From Cyclaneusma minus (taxonomy: Eukaryota > Ascomycota > Leotiomycetes > Marthamycetales > Marthamycetaceae): a stretch of 64,000 bases of DNA. Numbering within the stretch: the stretch's first letter is position 1; each line of letters opens with the position of its first letter. Of this stretch, positions 34,638 to 45,436 are shown piece after piece. The position numbers and the translations under genes are program-made. The stretch is taken from assembly GCA_037179335.1 (NCBI GenBank), contig JAKZHN010000051.1, positions 62,001 to 126,000 of the forward strand. Reading direction: 5' to 3'. The notes under the pieces were generated by a model that saw only the letters and a list, made by a program, of their open reading frames with translations, did no database searches and had not been told where the DNA came from.

Positions 34638-36120
34638 ATGAGCGCCCAAAACTCGCCAACGCAGAGGCGGAATGGAAATGAGGCTATTGAACTTGAAGAG
34701 CGCAACCATGGAAATGGCGCTCAGAAGCCTGGGGATGATGGAGGTCAGGGGAAGAATAAGAATGAAGTTGGGTGGAGACGGATTGTGCGGAATTTTACTC
34801 CTTCGTATGTGATCCTTGACTCCACGTTCTGTTAACCTATTCAGCGGCGAAGTTGTTTCAATACGCATCTTTACTTATGCCCGAGTTTGCAAATGTTTCG
34901 ACACTGCATCCCTCGAGAAACTACCCGGAAGAAAGCTAGACTAACACTCCCTATAGATGGTTTTCCGTGATCATGGGAACAGGCATAACGTCCATCATGC
35001 TCCACAGCATGCCCTACAACTCCGACTGGCAGTACTACCTCTCCATCGTTATCTTTGTTCTCAACGCTGTGCTCTTCTTCACCTTCCTCGCCATTTCCAT
35101 CGCTCGATACACCTTGTATCCCGAGATCTGGGGAGTTATGATTAAGCACCCAGCCCAATCACTCTTCCTTGGCACCTTCCCTATGGGCTTTGCAACACTG
35201 GTGAACATGTGGACGTTCGTCTGTGTGCCGGCTTGGGGACCCTGGGCTACGACTTTTGCTTGGGCGATGTGGTGGATTGACAGTGTTGTTGCTGTTGCTA
35301 TCTGCTTCTACTTGCCATTTATCTTGTAAGCATTGCCCCTTTTCACACAAGTCATCAGAGACTAACTTCAAAAACCAGGGTATCCAAACACGAGCACAAA
35401 GCCCTCGGCACCATGACAGCTGGCTGGCTCCTCCCCGTCGTCGCCCCCATCGTCAGTGCCGCCAGCGGCTCCATCGTTGCCGGCGTCCTCCCCAACCCCA
35501 CGCACGCCCTCTGGACCCTTATAATCTCCTACACCATGCTCGGCACCGCGCTCCCCTTGGCTTTCATCATCCTCGCCCTCTACTTCCAACGCCTCGCCCT
35601 ACACCACCTCCCCGCCAAAGAAGTAATCACCTCCTCCTTCCTCCCCATCGGCCCCCTCGGCCAAGGCGGCTTCGCCCTTATCAATCTCGGCAAAGCCTCC
35701 CTCACCATCCTCCCCGCCACCGCCACGCTCCACGGCCGCCAGAGTGCCGAAATCTTCTACAACCTCGGCTTCCTCTTGGCGCTGCTTATGTGGGGTTTCG
35801 CTCTCATCTGGCTCTTCTTCGCGCTTTCTTCTATCTTGTCTGTAGGCGGCAGAAAAGGTATTCCGTTTAATATGGGTTGGTGGGCGTTTACTTTCCCGCT
35901 GGGTGTTTTGAGCGCGAGTACGATTTTGCTGGGGAAGGAGTTGCCGAGTCGCGCGTTTGATGTGACGGGAATGATTTTTGCAAGCACGGTTTGTGTGCTG
36001 TGGCTTGTGGTGTTTGTGAAGACGGCGCTGGGTGCTTATGCGGGGCAGTTGTTCCATGCGCCTTGTTTGGGGAGTTTGCAGGTGGCTCCGGTTGAGGCGG
36101 CGCAGCCTCCGCCCGTGTAA
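34638..36120 (+). CDS. Ssu1/TDT-family anion transporter (sulfite or malate efflux)
   Basis: Three exons, 34638-34804, 34957-35325 and 35379-36120, give 425 residues. A charged cytoplasmic N-terminus of about 55 residues precedes WFSVIMGTGITSIMLHSMPY, the first helix signature of the tellurite-resistance/dicarboxylate (SLAC1-like) family. Around ten hydrophobic helices follow, including FLGTFPMGFATLVNMW (helix 3), GWLLPVVAPIVSAASGSIVA, and NMGWWAFTFPLGVLSAST near the end. Yeast Ssu1 and close fungal relatives export sulfite across the plasma membrane; Mae1-type relatives carry malate. The LGTFPMG and WWAFTFPLG motifs favour Ssu1, but I cannot fix the substrate. No sulfur-metabolism gene lies beside it. 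Confidence 0.9.
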
Positions 36121-36422
36121 ATTTTTGTAAAATATTGTAGGAGTTATGATCTGAGGAAACGTTGTCTACGGAGTTTGGACATTGGAGTTGGCAGAGTGGA
36201 AAATGTTTTGAATACTGTGACCAGACAGTAAGGTAAAGTTGGTTTTATATAGTGGGGTCGTCAGCAAAAACAATAGTCAATAATTGTGTATAACGTCCAC
36301 ACGGCATGATGGTGAATAAAATCCATATCTTGTGATTCATTTTAAAGTCGAGTGGTGGTGATACTGCCTAGAACATCACGAAGTGGGAACGACCGGTAAA
36401 AAGCGCAAAACGAAAAAGATGT
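36121..36422. other. spacer between transporter and tRNA-Gly
   Basis: 3' flank of the transporter and downstream flank of the minus-strand tRNA. Nothing else seen. Confidence 0.4.
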
Positions 36423-36493
36423 GCGCCCACCGTGACTCGAACACGGTCCTCCACCTTGGAAGGGTGGAATGATAACCCATTCACCATAAGCGC
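36423..36493 (-). tRNA. tRNA-Gly (anticodon TCC)
   Basis: 71-nt cloverleaf without intron on the minus strand. The acceptor stem pairs GCGCTTA with TGGGCGC. The D arm has GTGA/TCAT with a GG-containing loop. The anticodon stem CCACC/GGTGG holds loop CTTCCAA, so the anticodon is TCC. The T arm is CCGTG-TTCGAGT-CACGG. CCA is not encoded, as expected for a nuclear gene. Confidence 0.95.
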
Positions 36494-36993
36494 TGATCCA
36501 ATTGCGCTATTGCTCAATTGCTATTCGATGAGAAATTGTCGCCGGATTGACAACTTCTGCACCAGGGCTCACAACGCGAAACCATGAAGACATGCAGTTT
36601 TGACGTTTAACTAGGTAGGTACTTGTATTTGAAAGCAGAGGCTGCAATTTGTACTAGGCAATCGCATCTCATTGTATGGTATAAATAAGTCTCATGAAAT
36701 GGAAGTTGGTACATCGCAAATTGCAAAAACGTAGAGTCCATTACTCCCACGAGTCGAAAACCCGAGAGGCAGTCCAGAATGGTCAATCAATCATTAATTC
36801 CATCCTTCCCGGATATCTGAACCAGCGCCTCGAAAATGCAGACTTGCTCCCCAGAGGTGAGTTCTTCATAAGAGTACAGTATCGTTCTCATCCAGCGCTT
36901 GCTCTAATCCAGCCCATGCATCCGCCTTCTTTGCGCTTCCCATACTCCCGCTCCCGCTTCAAGGCTCATGGCACGCTCAAATCCCAAATCCGC
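36494..36993. other. spacer between tRNA-Gly and DUF4748-like gene
   Basis: 500 bp of flanking DNA. A TATAAATAAG occurs near 36681 on the + strand without a matching gene. No coding signal. Confidence 0.35.
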
Positions 36994-37498
36994 TCAACTA
37001 AACCGATCGCCCTTTTTGCTCCGATACGGCTCACTAGCCTCATACTTGCTCTTCTCCACCACCTTCTCCCTATCGCTCACGGGCGCATGTCTCGTGGGAG
37101 CCGGATCATCGCCGCCTGCTTCGTTGCTCGGCGAGTTGGATGTGGAGTGGGATTGAGCGTATTGGTCGACGGCGGCTTGGGCGCGGATGCGGCGCGCTTC
37201 GTCGGCTTCGTAGCGGGCTTTGCGGTCTGCGTTTATGGACTTTTTGGCGAAGTAGTAGGATCCGCCTCCGGCTGGTGATGGGGGTGTTAGTGAATGTGGT
37301 GAAGGGAGGGAGGGACTTGAGAGGGAGTACGAACCTACGCAGAGAGCGCCCCAGCCGTACCTATGGTGGAGAGGTTAATTGGGTGTAAGCGGTGATTGTC
37401 GGGGCGAGAGGAGGGTACCAGAAAGACTTGATCTGTGGAGGTTGTTAGCTATGTGAGCTTCGTCTTGATGCCTGGAGCTGGGAACTTACGCTGTTCAT
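36994..37498 (-). CDS. DUF4748-like small membrane protein built from micro-exons
   Basis: Exons 37498-37490 (9 nt), 37432-37419 (14 nt), 37360-37335 (26 nt) and 37271-36994 join through GT-AG introns into 108 residues. The N-terminus, MNSIKSFWYGWGALCVAGGG followed by SYYFAKKSINADRKARYEAD, has one short hydrophobic helix (about residues 8-24) and then a charged helix. This matches the uncharacterised fungal DUF4748 family; the name is from memory. The remaining 60 residues are polar and probably disordered (Ser/Asn-rich, then KVVEKSKYEASEPYRSKKGD). All junctions preserve frame and the family's YGWG-aliphatic-AGGG-YYFAK pattern only appears when these exons are joined. Probably mitochondrial, by inference. 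Function unknown. Confidence 0.82.
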
Positions 37499-38461
37499 TG
37501 TGTGAGGTGTGAGGTGTGCTGGCGGGTCAGATTGGTTTGAGGGACGATATTCGGCGTTCCCAGAGGTTGAAAGAAGCCGAAAGAGGTCGAAAGGCGCGGA
37601 GAATTTTTATCGTCAACCCAATTATGTAGCTGGTACATCATCACACCACTTTGATGGCCATTGACTGGGATAGCGATCCTGAGACACCACTAAGCGTCTC
37701 CGTGGACACCACAGAAAGTCTATTGATTATCTGAATAAGAATCAACCTACGTGTTCAGTCGCTTGAAAGACTCAGATATATTCCACGTATTTTGAATACT
37801 GGAAATATCACAATTTGGCAAATACAAAAGCTACCTGAGGGCATCGGGAGCAGAAGTTTTGATTTACAGCTGGTGTCCCCTACGGTAGTTGGGGGTGTCT
37901 GAATATCGGCCATCTGCCGGATAACTCTAAGACGACGCTAAGCCTTGCAGTATTCAATGCGCCCGCCATTTGAATCCGCCTCATGTGAGACGTCACTTTG
38001 TGCCACATTTTTATTTAGAAACTGCCAAAGAATTTCGTGTTTGGCAGCTGCGAGACGTCGGCCACTGAATGTTCGACGGAATCGACGCCAAAACCTCGCC
38101 ATAGCGAACCTGGATCGACAGCACGCCAGCCACCGGCAACGTGGGCCTGCAAATGGAGCGCGGCCTCCCCCACCTGAACGAGACATCCTGAACGACGACT
38201 GCCGGAGCTGTTGGGAGACTCCCGCCATACCACATACGAATCATTCTGTCGTCTCGATCTGCTGCCGGTAGCAGCTCAGAGCGCCCTCACAGCGGAGTGA
38301 ATATGGTTTGAGGGAGACGGCGGAACCTTGATTCACAAATCCTGGCGCAACACGAGCATGTTGACCGGCGAAACCCTCTCTGAACACCACACCCGCCACC
38401 AGGCGGCATACATCTCTTAGAGCGCCAGGCAGGCTGGAGAACATCGAGAGTCAATGCTATC
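37499..38461. promoter_or_regulatory. divergent region of the DUF4748-like and 5-phosphatase genes
   Basis: 963 bp between the start codons 37498 (minus) and 38462 (plus). Small ORFs overlap on both strands at 37940-38490 but show no family features. Confidence 0.4.
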
Positions 38462-41400
38462 ATGGAAGGCGAAGACCAGCAAAGCACCGATGGCTCGTCT
38501 ATCGTGAGTCCACTACCCCCGGGTCAATGCCAAAGCTAACTCTCTTGACAGAAGCCGGTGTCTTCCCTACGCTCCCACTTCGAGCAGATGACAGGGTCTA
38601 AGCCCGCTTCTCCTCTCCCAAATCCGCGAAATATCTCCCCAGGACCGAAACCGCGTTTACTCGAAACCTCGAATTCATATGACAGTCGGCGGTCGTTGGA
38701 CATACCCAGGCAGAATGGAAGCGCATCTCCGGCAGGGCAGGCTCAGAATGCATTCCCTGCTCCAGCTCTCCGACAACAGACTACCGGTAGCATGCCGCGA
38801 AACTCGTATTCGCCCTTTAGCAACTTTCGACGTCCGTCGCAGCAGGTCGACCCATCTCCTCCCTCCGTCATAGTCGAGCCTCCGAAATCGCCGCCGAAGG
38901 GTAGGAACAGTCCCTTTACGAGCCCATCACAATTTCTGGTTGCAGAGAAACCCCGTGGACCGACTCCTCCAGGGGCACCAGTCTCGCCTAGCAATTCTAA
39001 CATACAAAGTCGAGCCAATACTCCCTCGGCAGAACCTCGCAAGGTCGCCCCTGAGCCGCCTCCGCCGCGCAGATCTGGGGAACTGAAGAGGGATCCTTCG
39101 CCCCAAGGAGCTAAGCGTCCACCACCGCCACCAGTCAATAGAGCGGAGAAGCCAAAGTTACCCCCTACGTACAATCAAGGGCCGAGGAAAATGCAAGATA
39201 GCCTCGTTTTGACTCCATCGAATGAGAAAAACGAGAAGCAACCTTCTCCTTTTAGCACTCCTCCTAGCGGCGATGATACTGCCGAAGATTACGACTCCCC
39301 TAGACGTCCTTCGGCTGCTGGTGGACGAGCGAGCAAAATATCTTCCATGAAGCTAAATTTTGACCCTCCTCCTGTCCATCATTCCGTCGTTTCTAAAAGG
39401 AGAGACGAGAGAGAAGAGTCTCATGCCACGCCTAGGCGTTCCATTGCCGTGTCGCCCAGCGATTTTCCAGACGAAAAGCCCCCACTTCCCACCAGGAGTT
39501 ATACAGCTGGCTTGAGTGGCATAGCTCCTCCGCCAAGACCTTCTGTAGAACAATCACGTCCAGCAATGCAAGTCAACACGGTCGCTAGATCAAATACGGC
39601 CATTAGATCACCGAATACATCGGAGTATGCTACACCAACGAGAAGGAACGTCTCGACGCCCATATCGCAAGGTCAGCCTCCAGTTCGGACACATAGAAAG
39701 TCTGTGACGGTCGACGAAACGCCTTATGAGCATCGGTACGAATATGAGTTTCCCGCGATAGCTACGGCTCGAGATGAAAGGGCCCCTCGTGAACTCCCCG
39801 CTCCCCGCCAAGCACCGGCTCAACCCCCCACTCAAGCCCCCGCTGAGCTACCGTCAAAGGTCGCGGACCATTATCCTGATTCATCTTACTCGAGCCGCCG
39901 GGCTCCTCACCTCAGAAAAGCCGCCAACGAAATCGATACAAAATACGACACTCGCCTGGTTGATATCTGTGGCGAGTTTGTCTGCTGCTCTGGTTATTAC
40001 ACACGGGTGTGGAGCTTAGTTGATGGCGGGCTCCTGGTGAGTTTAGCCCACGGGGACACTATCAAAATTCTTTCCATGGCATTTAAGCCAACCGACGACG
40101 TTAGCAAAGATGAGAACCGATTATGGCTTGGAAATAATATCGGTGAGATATTAGAAGTGGACATTGCCTCCGGAACCGCCGTGGCTAGCTCGACGAGCGC
40201 TCATACTCGCCGAGAGATAATCAAGATATACAGACACGGTAGCGAAATGTGGACCTTGGATGATTCTGGAACGTTTCACGTTTGGGCATCTGGCGATGGC
40301 AGGCCACCAAGTCTGGACAATCCTGCCCAAAGTTTCCGGATTCCGAAAGGTCATACGTTCTCGATAGTTGTTGGAGATGAACTCTGGCATGCAGCTGGCA
40401 AAGATATCCGCATATTCAGACCAAGTCTCAATGGCGATACTCAATTCCAGGTCTTGCAAAGACCCATATGCCAGCCAGGAGCAGGTGAGGTAACCGCCGC
40501 CGCCGTGATCCCGAGTCAACCTGACAGAATTTACATCGGGCACACGGACGGTAAGGTCAGCATTTACTCCTTGGGCGGCGACTATGCTTGTCTTGGGATT
40601 GTAAATGTGAGTGTTTATAAAATCAATACTCTGGCGGCAGTCGGGGACTACCTCTGGGCCGGGTACAGCACTGGCATGATATACGTTTATGACACTACGA
40701 AGTCTCCATGGGTCGTGAAAAAGGACTGGGATGCCCATTACCACAAGCCTGTGGTCCGCATTGTGGCGGACAGCAGCAGCTTTTGGAAGTATGAAGGCAT
40801 GCATGTCATCTCACTTGGTGCAGACAATATTATACATGCTTGGGACGGTCTACTCCAAGATGATTTCCTCGGTAGGTCTCTTGGTGTGGTGTATATGATG
40901 TGACAAAAGCTGATATTGAATACGTAGAAACGGAGATGCAAGCACGAGAATCTTCCTATTGCAACTTTGAGCAGATCAGGACGCTGGTCATGACCTGGAA
41001 CGCTGGTGCATCGACTCCAGGCAGTCTGCGATATGCGAAAGACGATTCGACCTTCTTCCCGTCGCTCCTGCAAAATAGCGATTCCCCTGACATCATTGTT
41101 TTCGGCTTTCAAGAACTCGTAGATCTGGAAGATAAGAAGACCATAGCCAGTAAGTGACCATTGCCCCATCTTTTGTTCTCTGCAGTTCTAACTGTTGGCA
41201 GAGAGCTTCTTCTCCAAGTCCAAAAAGAAGGACGCGTCCTCGGAACAAGCTCATATGAGTCACCAATATCGAGACTGGAGAGACTTTCTTACCCGCTGCT
41301 TGGACGACTACATGCCAGGTAGTGAACTGTATCAGTTGCTGCATACGGCCAACCTGGTCGGCTTATTCACTTGCATATTTGTGAAAGCAAAGCTGCGGCA

Positions 41401-42332
41401 AAGAATTACCGAAGTTAGCGCTGCAGAGGTAAAGCGTGGAATGGATGGGAGAGCGGGAAATAAGGTGAGTTTTGGTATTCCAGTTTGAGGCCTAGTATAA
41501 CTAATTGGGCATCCAGGGAGCTTTATGCTTGCGTTTCCTGCTGGATGACACTTCTATTTGTTTCATCAACTGCCATCTTGCAGCAGGTCAAACGCATACT
41601 ATGCAACGAAATAACGATGTCGCAGCCATTCTAGAAGGCGACATCTTCCCTGCCGAGCAAGATCGCAATGCTCAGATCAATAGTTTCGTCGGCGGCGGAG
41701 ACGGTTCCATGATACTTGACCACGAGCTTTGCATTCTCAACGGCGACCTGAACTACCGAATCGACACCATGAGTCGAGACGCCGTAGTCAATGCCGTCAA
41801 AGTCAATAACCTAGCCAAGCTCCTCGAGCGAGATCAGTTACTGGTGTCGCGGCGTAAGAACCCTGGATTCAGACTACGTGCTTTCAAGGAGCTCCCGATC
41901 ACTTTTGCTCCGACCTACAAGTACGATGTTGGGACTGATACCTACGACACCAGTGACAAGAAGCGTGCGCCGGCCTGGTGTGATCGTCTCTTGTCTCGTG
42001 GAGGAAATAGGATTAGGCAAGTGACTTACCAACGCCATGAGGTGCGCGTGTCGGATCATCGGCCTGTGACGGGTCTGTTTGATATGACTATCAAGCACAT
42101 CTCGCCGAGGGAACGAGCAATGGTGTGGGAAGAGTGCAAGCAGCGGTTTGAGGAGGTGAAAGATGAGCTTGCCGTCAGGTCGAAGTAAGTTTGCATTTGG
42201 AAGAGACCGTCATGAAGAAATCTGTACACTGGATGCTAACAATGTTTCAGACTTGATTATTTGACGAAGGATTGCGGCCTTGATGCACATCAGAGCCAGC
42301 AGCTTGTTGCGAAGACTCGCCGACCGCGGTGA
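38462..42332 (+). CDS. inositol polyphosphate 5-phosphatase with N-terminal beta-propeller
   Basis: Six exons, 38462-38503, 38552-40871, 40928-41149, 41202-41464, 41517-42184 and 42251-42332, give 1198 residues. The first 440 residues are disordered and rich in Pro/Ser (many PPP and SP sites). A WD-like propeller follows (about 470-780; for example VDGGLLVSLAHGDTIKILSM and MWTLDDSGTFHVWASGDGRP). The catalytic domain (about 800-1160) has the hallmark steps WNAGAS, FGFQELVDLEDK, FINCHLAAGQ, LNGDLNYRI, the CAAX-independent motif APAWCDRLL and SDHRPVTGLF. Such enzymes remove the 5-phosphate from PI(4,5)P2 or related lipids and act in membrane traffic and actin control. The propeller-phosphatase order also occurs in plant 5PTases and many filamentous fungi. 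It ends with a short basic helix (KTRRPR). Confidence 0.92.
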
Positions 42333-43376
42333 AAGATCATTCGATCAAGCGGGTATTGCGCAGACGCAGCTCTTGACTCGGACGCTCTCGCATCCTTCTG
42401 TTTGAAGATCTGAAGAAGAAGGATACCGAGGTTGGGCTACCCAGGCGCACATTATGCTGTTGCGTCCAACTACCATCGCAGGGTCGCATGGAGTTTCTGA
42501 GCGCTCCTCGACTCCATACAAGTATTTGACAGCGCCGCTCGACGATTCCCAGGAGCCCGGGTCCCCGCACCGGTCTAAGATTTTAAGATTTTCGATCTAA
42601 GATCTTATGGGAACACTAGGCTAGTGTATATCTGAAATACGACGCTGGATCGTAGATGGACCCTGAGTGCGTAAGTCCAGAATGGGACGCTCTAGCATTA
42701 GAGTACCAAAGCCAATCGAGAAGAGAAGCGTTGTTTGTTAGGAATAGTCAGACATCAAGCGGTCATCGAGATAGTTGCAAGGATTAGTTAGTTAGTACGG
42801 GCAAGACTCCTACCTAGTCTAGTTTTACTTGCCAGTTGACAATGCTATGAAGAATTTCAATTTATACATGTACAGAAGGAATTGATGAGTTGATGCTCGC
42901 GTTCGTGTTCGGACAAAAAGCTCCACGCTATGCGGGTGACACGCGAGCTCTTGCCGATCAGCTTTTTAGTGTGATATCATCTGCCATTGAAACTCCCACG
43001 CTCCGCAACACAAATTGCATGCGGCAGTGCGAAATTTCCATCGGAATGGCAAGAGCTCTAGCTCCTTTCAGTATCTGACAGCCCTATTTGAGACTAACGG
43101 ACCCTGCAACTCGATGCCAGGGGTACTGACAGCTACTTGACGTCAGAGCTAGCTTGCCGGTAAGATTGAACTGACAATGGGGTAAGTACATGGGATTCCT
43201 CAGTTTCTGCCCTTCATCACTGCTGCTGTTTCCTGTCGTCTCGTCTTGCATATATTCTGGAGCTTTCTCTCCGGATTCAAACAAAACTCAGCGAGCTTTT
43301 TGTTCTTTCACCACACTTGAAACAGACACCCCACTGTGAGGAAGCTCTTAAGATTCCAGACCACTACTCTACTCCC
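42333..43376. other. intergenic between 5-phosphatase and GFA-family gene
   Basis: 1 kb with no supported gene. A short direct repeat TAAGATTTTAAGATTTT followed by an inverted GATCTAAGATC sits at about 42578-42605 and could be part of the phosphatase 3' end. Confidence 0.4.
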
Positions 43377-44387
43377 ATGCTCTCAACGCCTTCACTGCTC
43401 CGCAGCCTCGCCCGCCAAACCACTCGGTCTCAATTCACAACTTTCTCGCGAGCCTGCTCCACGAAGGCCGCACAATCTCCCAGATTCCAAACCTCACGAA
43501 CCTTCACCACCCAATCCTCCAAAATGTCTCCACCAGCTGCCGAACACAAGGAAGCTGCCAAGCAACAGGGCCACAAAGAAGAAGAGGTCGAGGGCGAGCT
43601 GAATGAGTGGAAGTTCCGCGAGCCCTACAAGATCCATACGAATGAGGGGTTCAAGGCGCTGTATGAGGGGAGCTGCCATTGTGGGAAGGTGAAGTATCAG
43701 TTGAGTAGGGAGAAGCCGTTGGCGAGCAAGTATTGCCATTGTACTACTTGTCAGAGGCTGCATGGTGAGTTTGACGACTTCTCGTTACCTGCTTGCAGTG
43801 CGATTTGCAGTGGGATTTGAAACACTTGGAAAGGTGGAGGTGAAGTCAGTCAGGAACAGGTGGCCGCTACGAGATAATTCGACCTCTGCAGAGAAACTAA
43901 GCTCAAGATAGTTGCAGTTTGTTGCATCTGATGCTAATCTTCCCTCTCCAAAACAGGAGCACCTTTCCAATGGGCCGCCATCTTCCACAAATCCGACATC
44001 AACTTCCTCGACGGCCACCACTCGCTCGGCTGGTACGATTCAACCTCCAAATCCACCACGCACCACCTCCCGTGCAAAGTATCCTGCTCGCACTGCCGCA
44101 CGCCCATCATGGACGAAGGCCGCAACATGATCCTCCTCTTCCCCACGCTCATCAAATTCAAGAGCAAAGAGGAGCGCGACAGGTTTGCTCCTACTTGCCA
44201 TATGTTTTATCCGCAGAGGGCGGTGGATATCAATGACGGGAAGGAGAAGTGGACGGGCATTAATGATGAGAGTGAGCTTTGTGAGGATAGTCCTGAGGAG
44301 GCGAAGAGGGAGTTGAAGAGGAAGAGGGAGAGTGAGGAGAAGGAGAAGAAGAATGGGAAGAAGAATGGTAATGGCAAGGATGAGTGA
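43377..44387 (+). CDS. GFA/CENP-V-family protein, probably mitochondrial
   Basis: Exons 43377-43764 and 43957-44387 (192-bp intron) give 272 residues. The zinc-binding core is GSCHCGKVKY ... YCHCTTCQRLHGAPFQWAAI, then CSHCRTPIMDEGRNMILLFP, the pattern of the glutathione-dependent formaldehyde-activating (GFA) superfamily. The first 35 residues (MLSTPSLLRSLARQTTRSQF...) are basic, hydroxylated and acid-free, as in a mitochondrial targeting sequence. A second ATG (MSPPAAEHK, residue 50) would give a cytosolic form. The C-terminal 45 residues are almost only Lys/Glu/Arg. Many GFA proteins have no proven formaldehyde activity, so the substrate is not assigned. Confidence 0.88.
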
Positions 44388-45054
44388 CTGAATGGTGGTG
44401 GACAAGGAGTGGCGAGGTCGAGGTTATGATGGGCCGATATCGAAACCCGTCGACATGTCTTCTCACGCCGTAACGAAGCCTTTTCGCGCATCCTCACGCG
44501 CCGCTACGCTCGTGAAACCCGGACCTGCTCAGGCTAACCTGGTTGTTGCTGATCGTTCTCGCCATCACCATGCTGATCTCCATCCCTCTTACGCTACCAA
44601 TCATGTTGACATCTTTATTCAACACGTTCGACACGAGGCGATGGGTTGATGGAAGGGGAGTTAGCCCACATGGGGCAATTGTGATTCGAGGAATGGGATA
44701 TCCGAAAAGCGATGCTTTCAATGTTCATTTACTTGCTTGCAGACACAAATCATAATAAGATGGACCACACTTTCAAGTCTCTTCATCGCCTGCGTTCTCC
44801 TATACTTGTGCCACGCTTCTATTTGGCACTAGTGGGTTACCGTCTGACTCTGACTGCGTCTGATAACTCCTCTAATAGCCCGTCATATGGCACTGCTCTT
44901 TCATACTGACAGCTTGTCCCTCTCATCGGGGCTTTCAAACAACCACCATAAAATTTCGGCACATTACATGTAGGATACCAAAGATCAGAGTCTAATGGTG
45001 GATCCATCTCCACAAGTCCCCACGGCAGCCACGAAGTGCAAAAAGCAGAACACC
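44388..45054. other. spacer between GFA gene and tRNA-Lys
   Basis: No supported gene. A short hydrophobic ORF (about 44531-44755) could be an exon of a small membrane protein, but no start exon is convincing. Confidence 0.4.
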
Positions 45055-45136
45055 GCCCGAGGGGGGGCTCGAACCCCCAACCTTGAGATAATACTTCGTA
45101 AAAGTCTCACGCGCTAGCCAATTGTGCCACCCGGGC
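45055..45136 (-). tRNA. tRNA-Lys (anticodon TTT) with a 9-nt intron
   Basis: 82 nt on the minus strand. The acceptor stem pairs GCCCGGG with CTCGGGC. The anticodon stem TGAGA/TCTCA encloses CTTTTA, then about nine extra bases (CGAAGTATT) after position 37, then A, which is the standard place for a nuclear tRNA intron. The T arm is GGGGG-TTCGAGC-CCCCC. No CCA is encoded. Confidence 0.93.
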
Positions 45137-45436
45137 TCTTGTCGGATTGATTGGTTTTTGACGGAACATCAGCACATGTATCGACAGACACGAATCACAC
45201 GTGGATACGACATGCAAGACTCCTCACGACAGAATGATATCAATGTGGTGCGATGTTCACCAAATCGTGTTGTTCGAGTCGAGGATTCAGGGCCTTCTTG
45301 TTCTCATTCGTATCTACCAGAAGCAATTTCCTCGCCGCCAGCCAAGCAGGCGAAACCCAGACCCCCCAAAAACGCCGCGCTATGAGCGAATTTGTAAAGT
45401 TCAAACCATCCTCACTGCTCGTCCAAGACCCCCCTA
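45137..45436. other. spacer between tRNA-Lys and SRP54
   Basis: 300 bp: upstream side of the tRNA gene and 3' flank of SRP54. No other feature. Confidence 0.4.

Noticed and set aside
44392..44755. Possible small membrane protein with one intron
   Set aside because: The hydrophobic ORF has an acceptor (ctcag at 44527-44531) but no convincing first exon or family.
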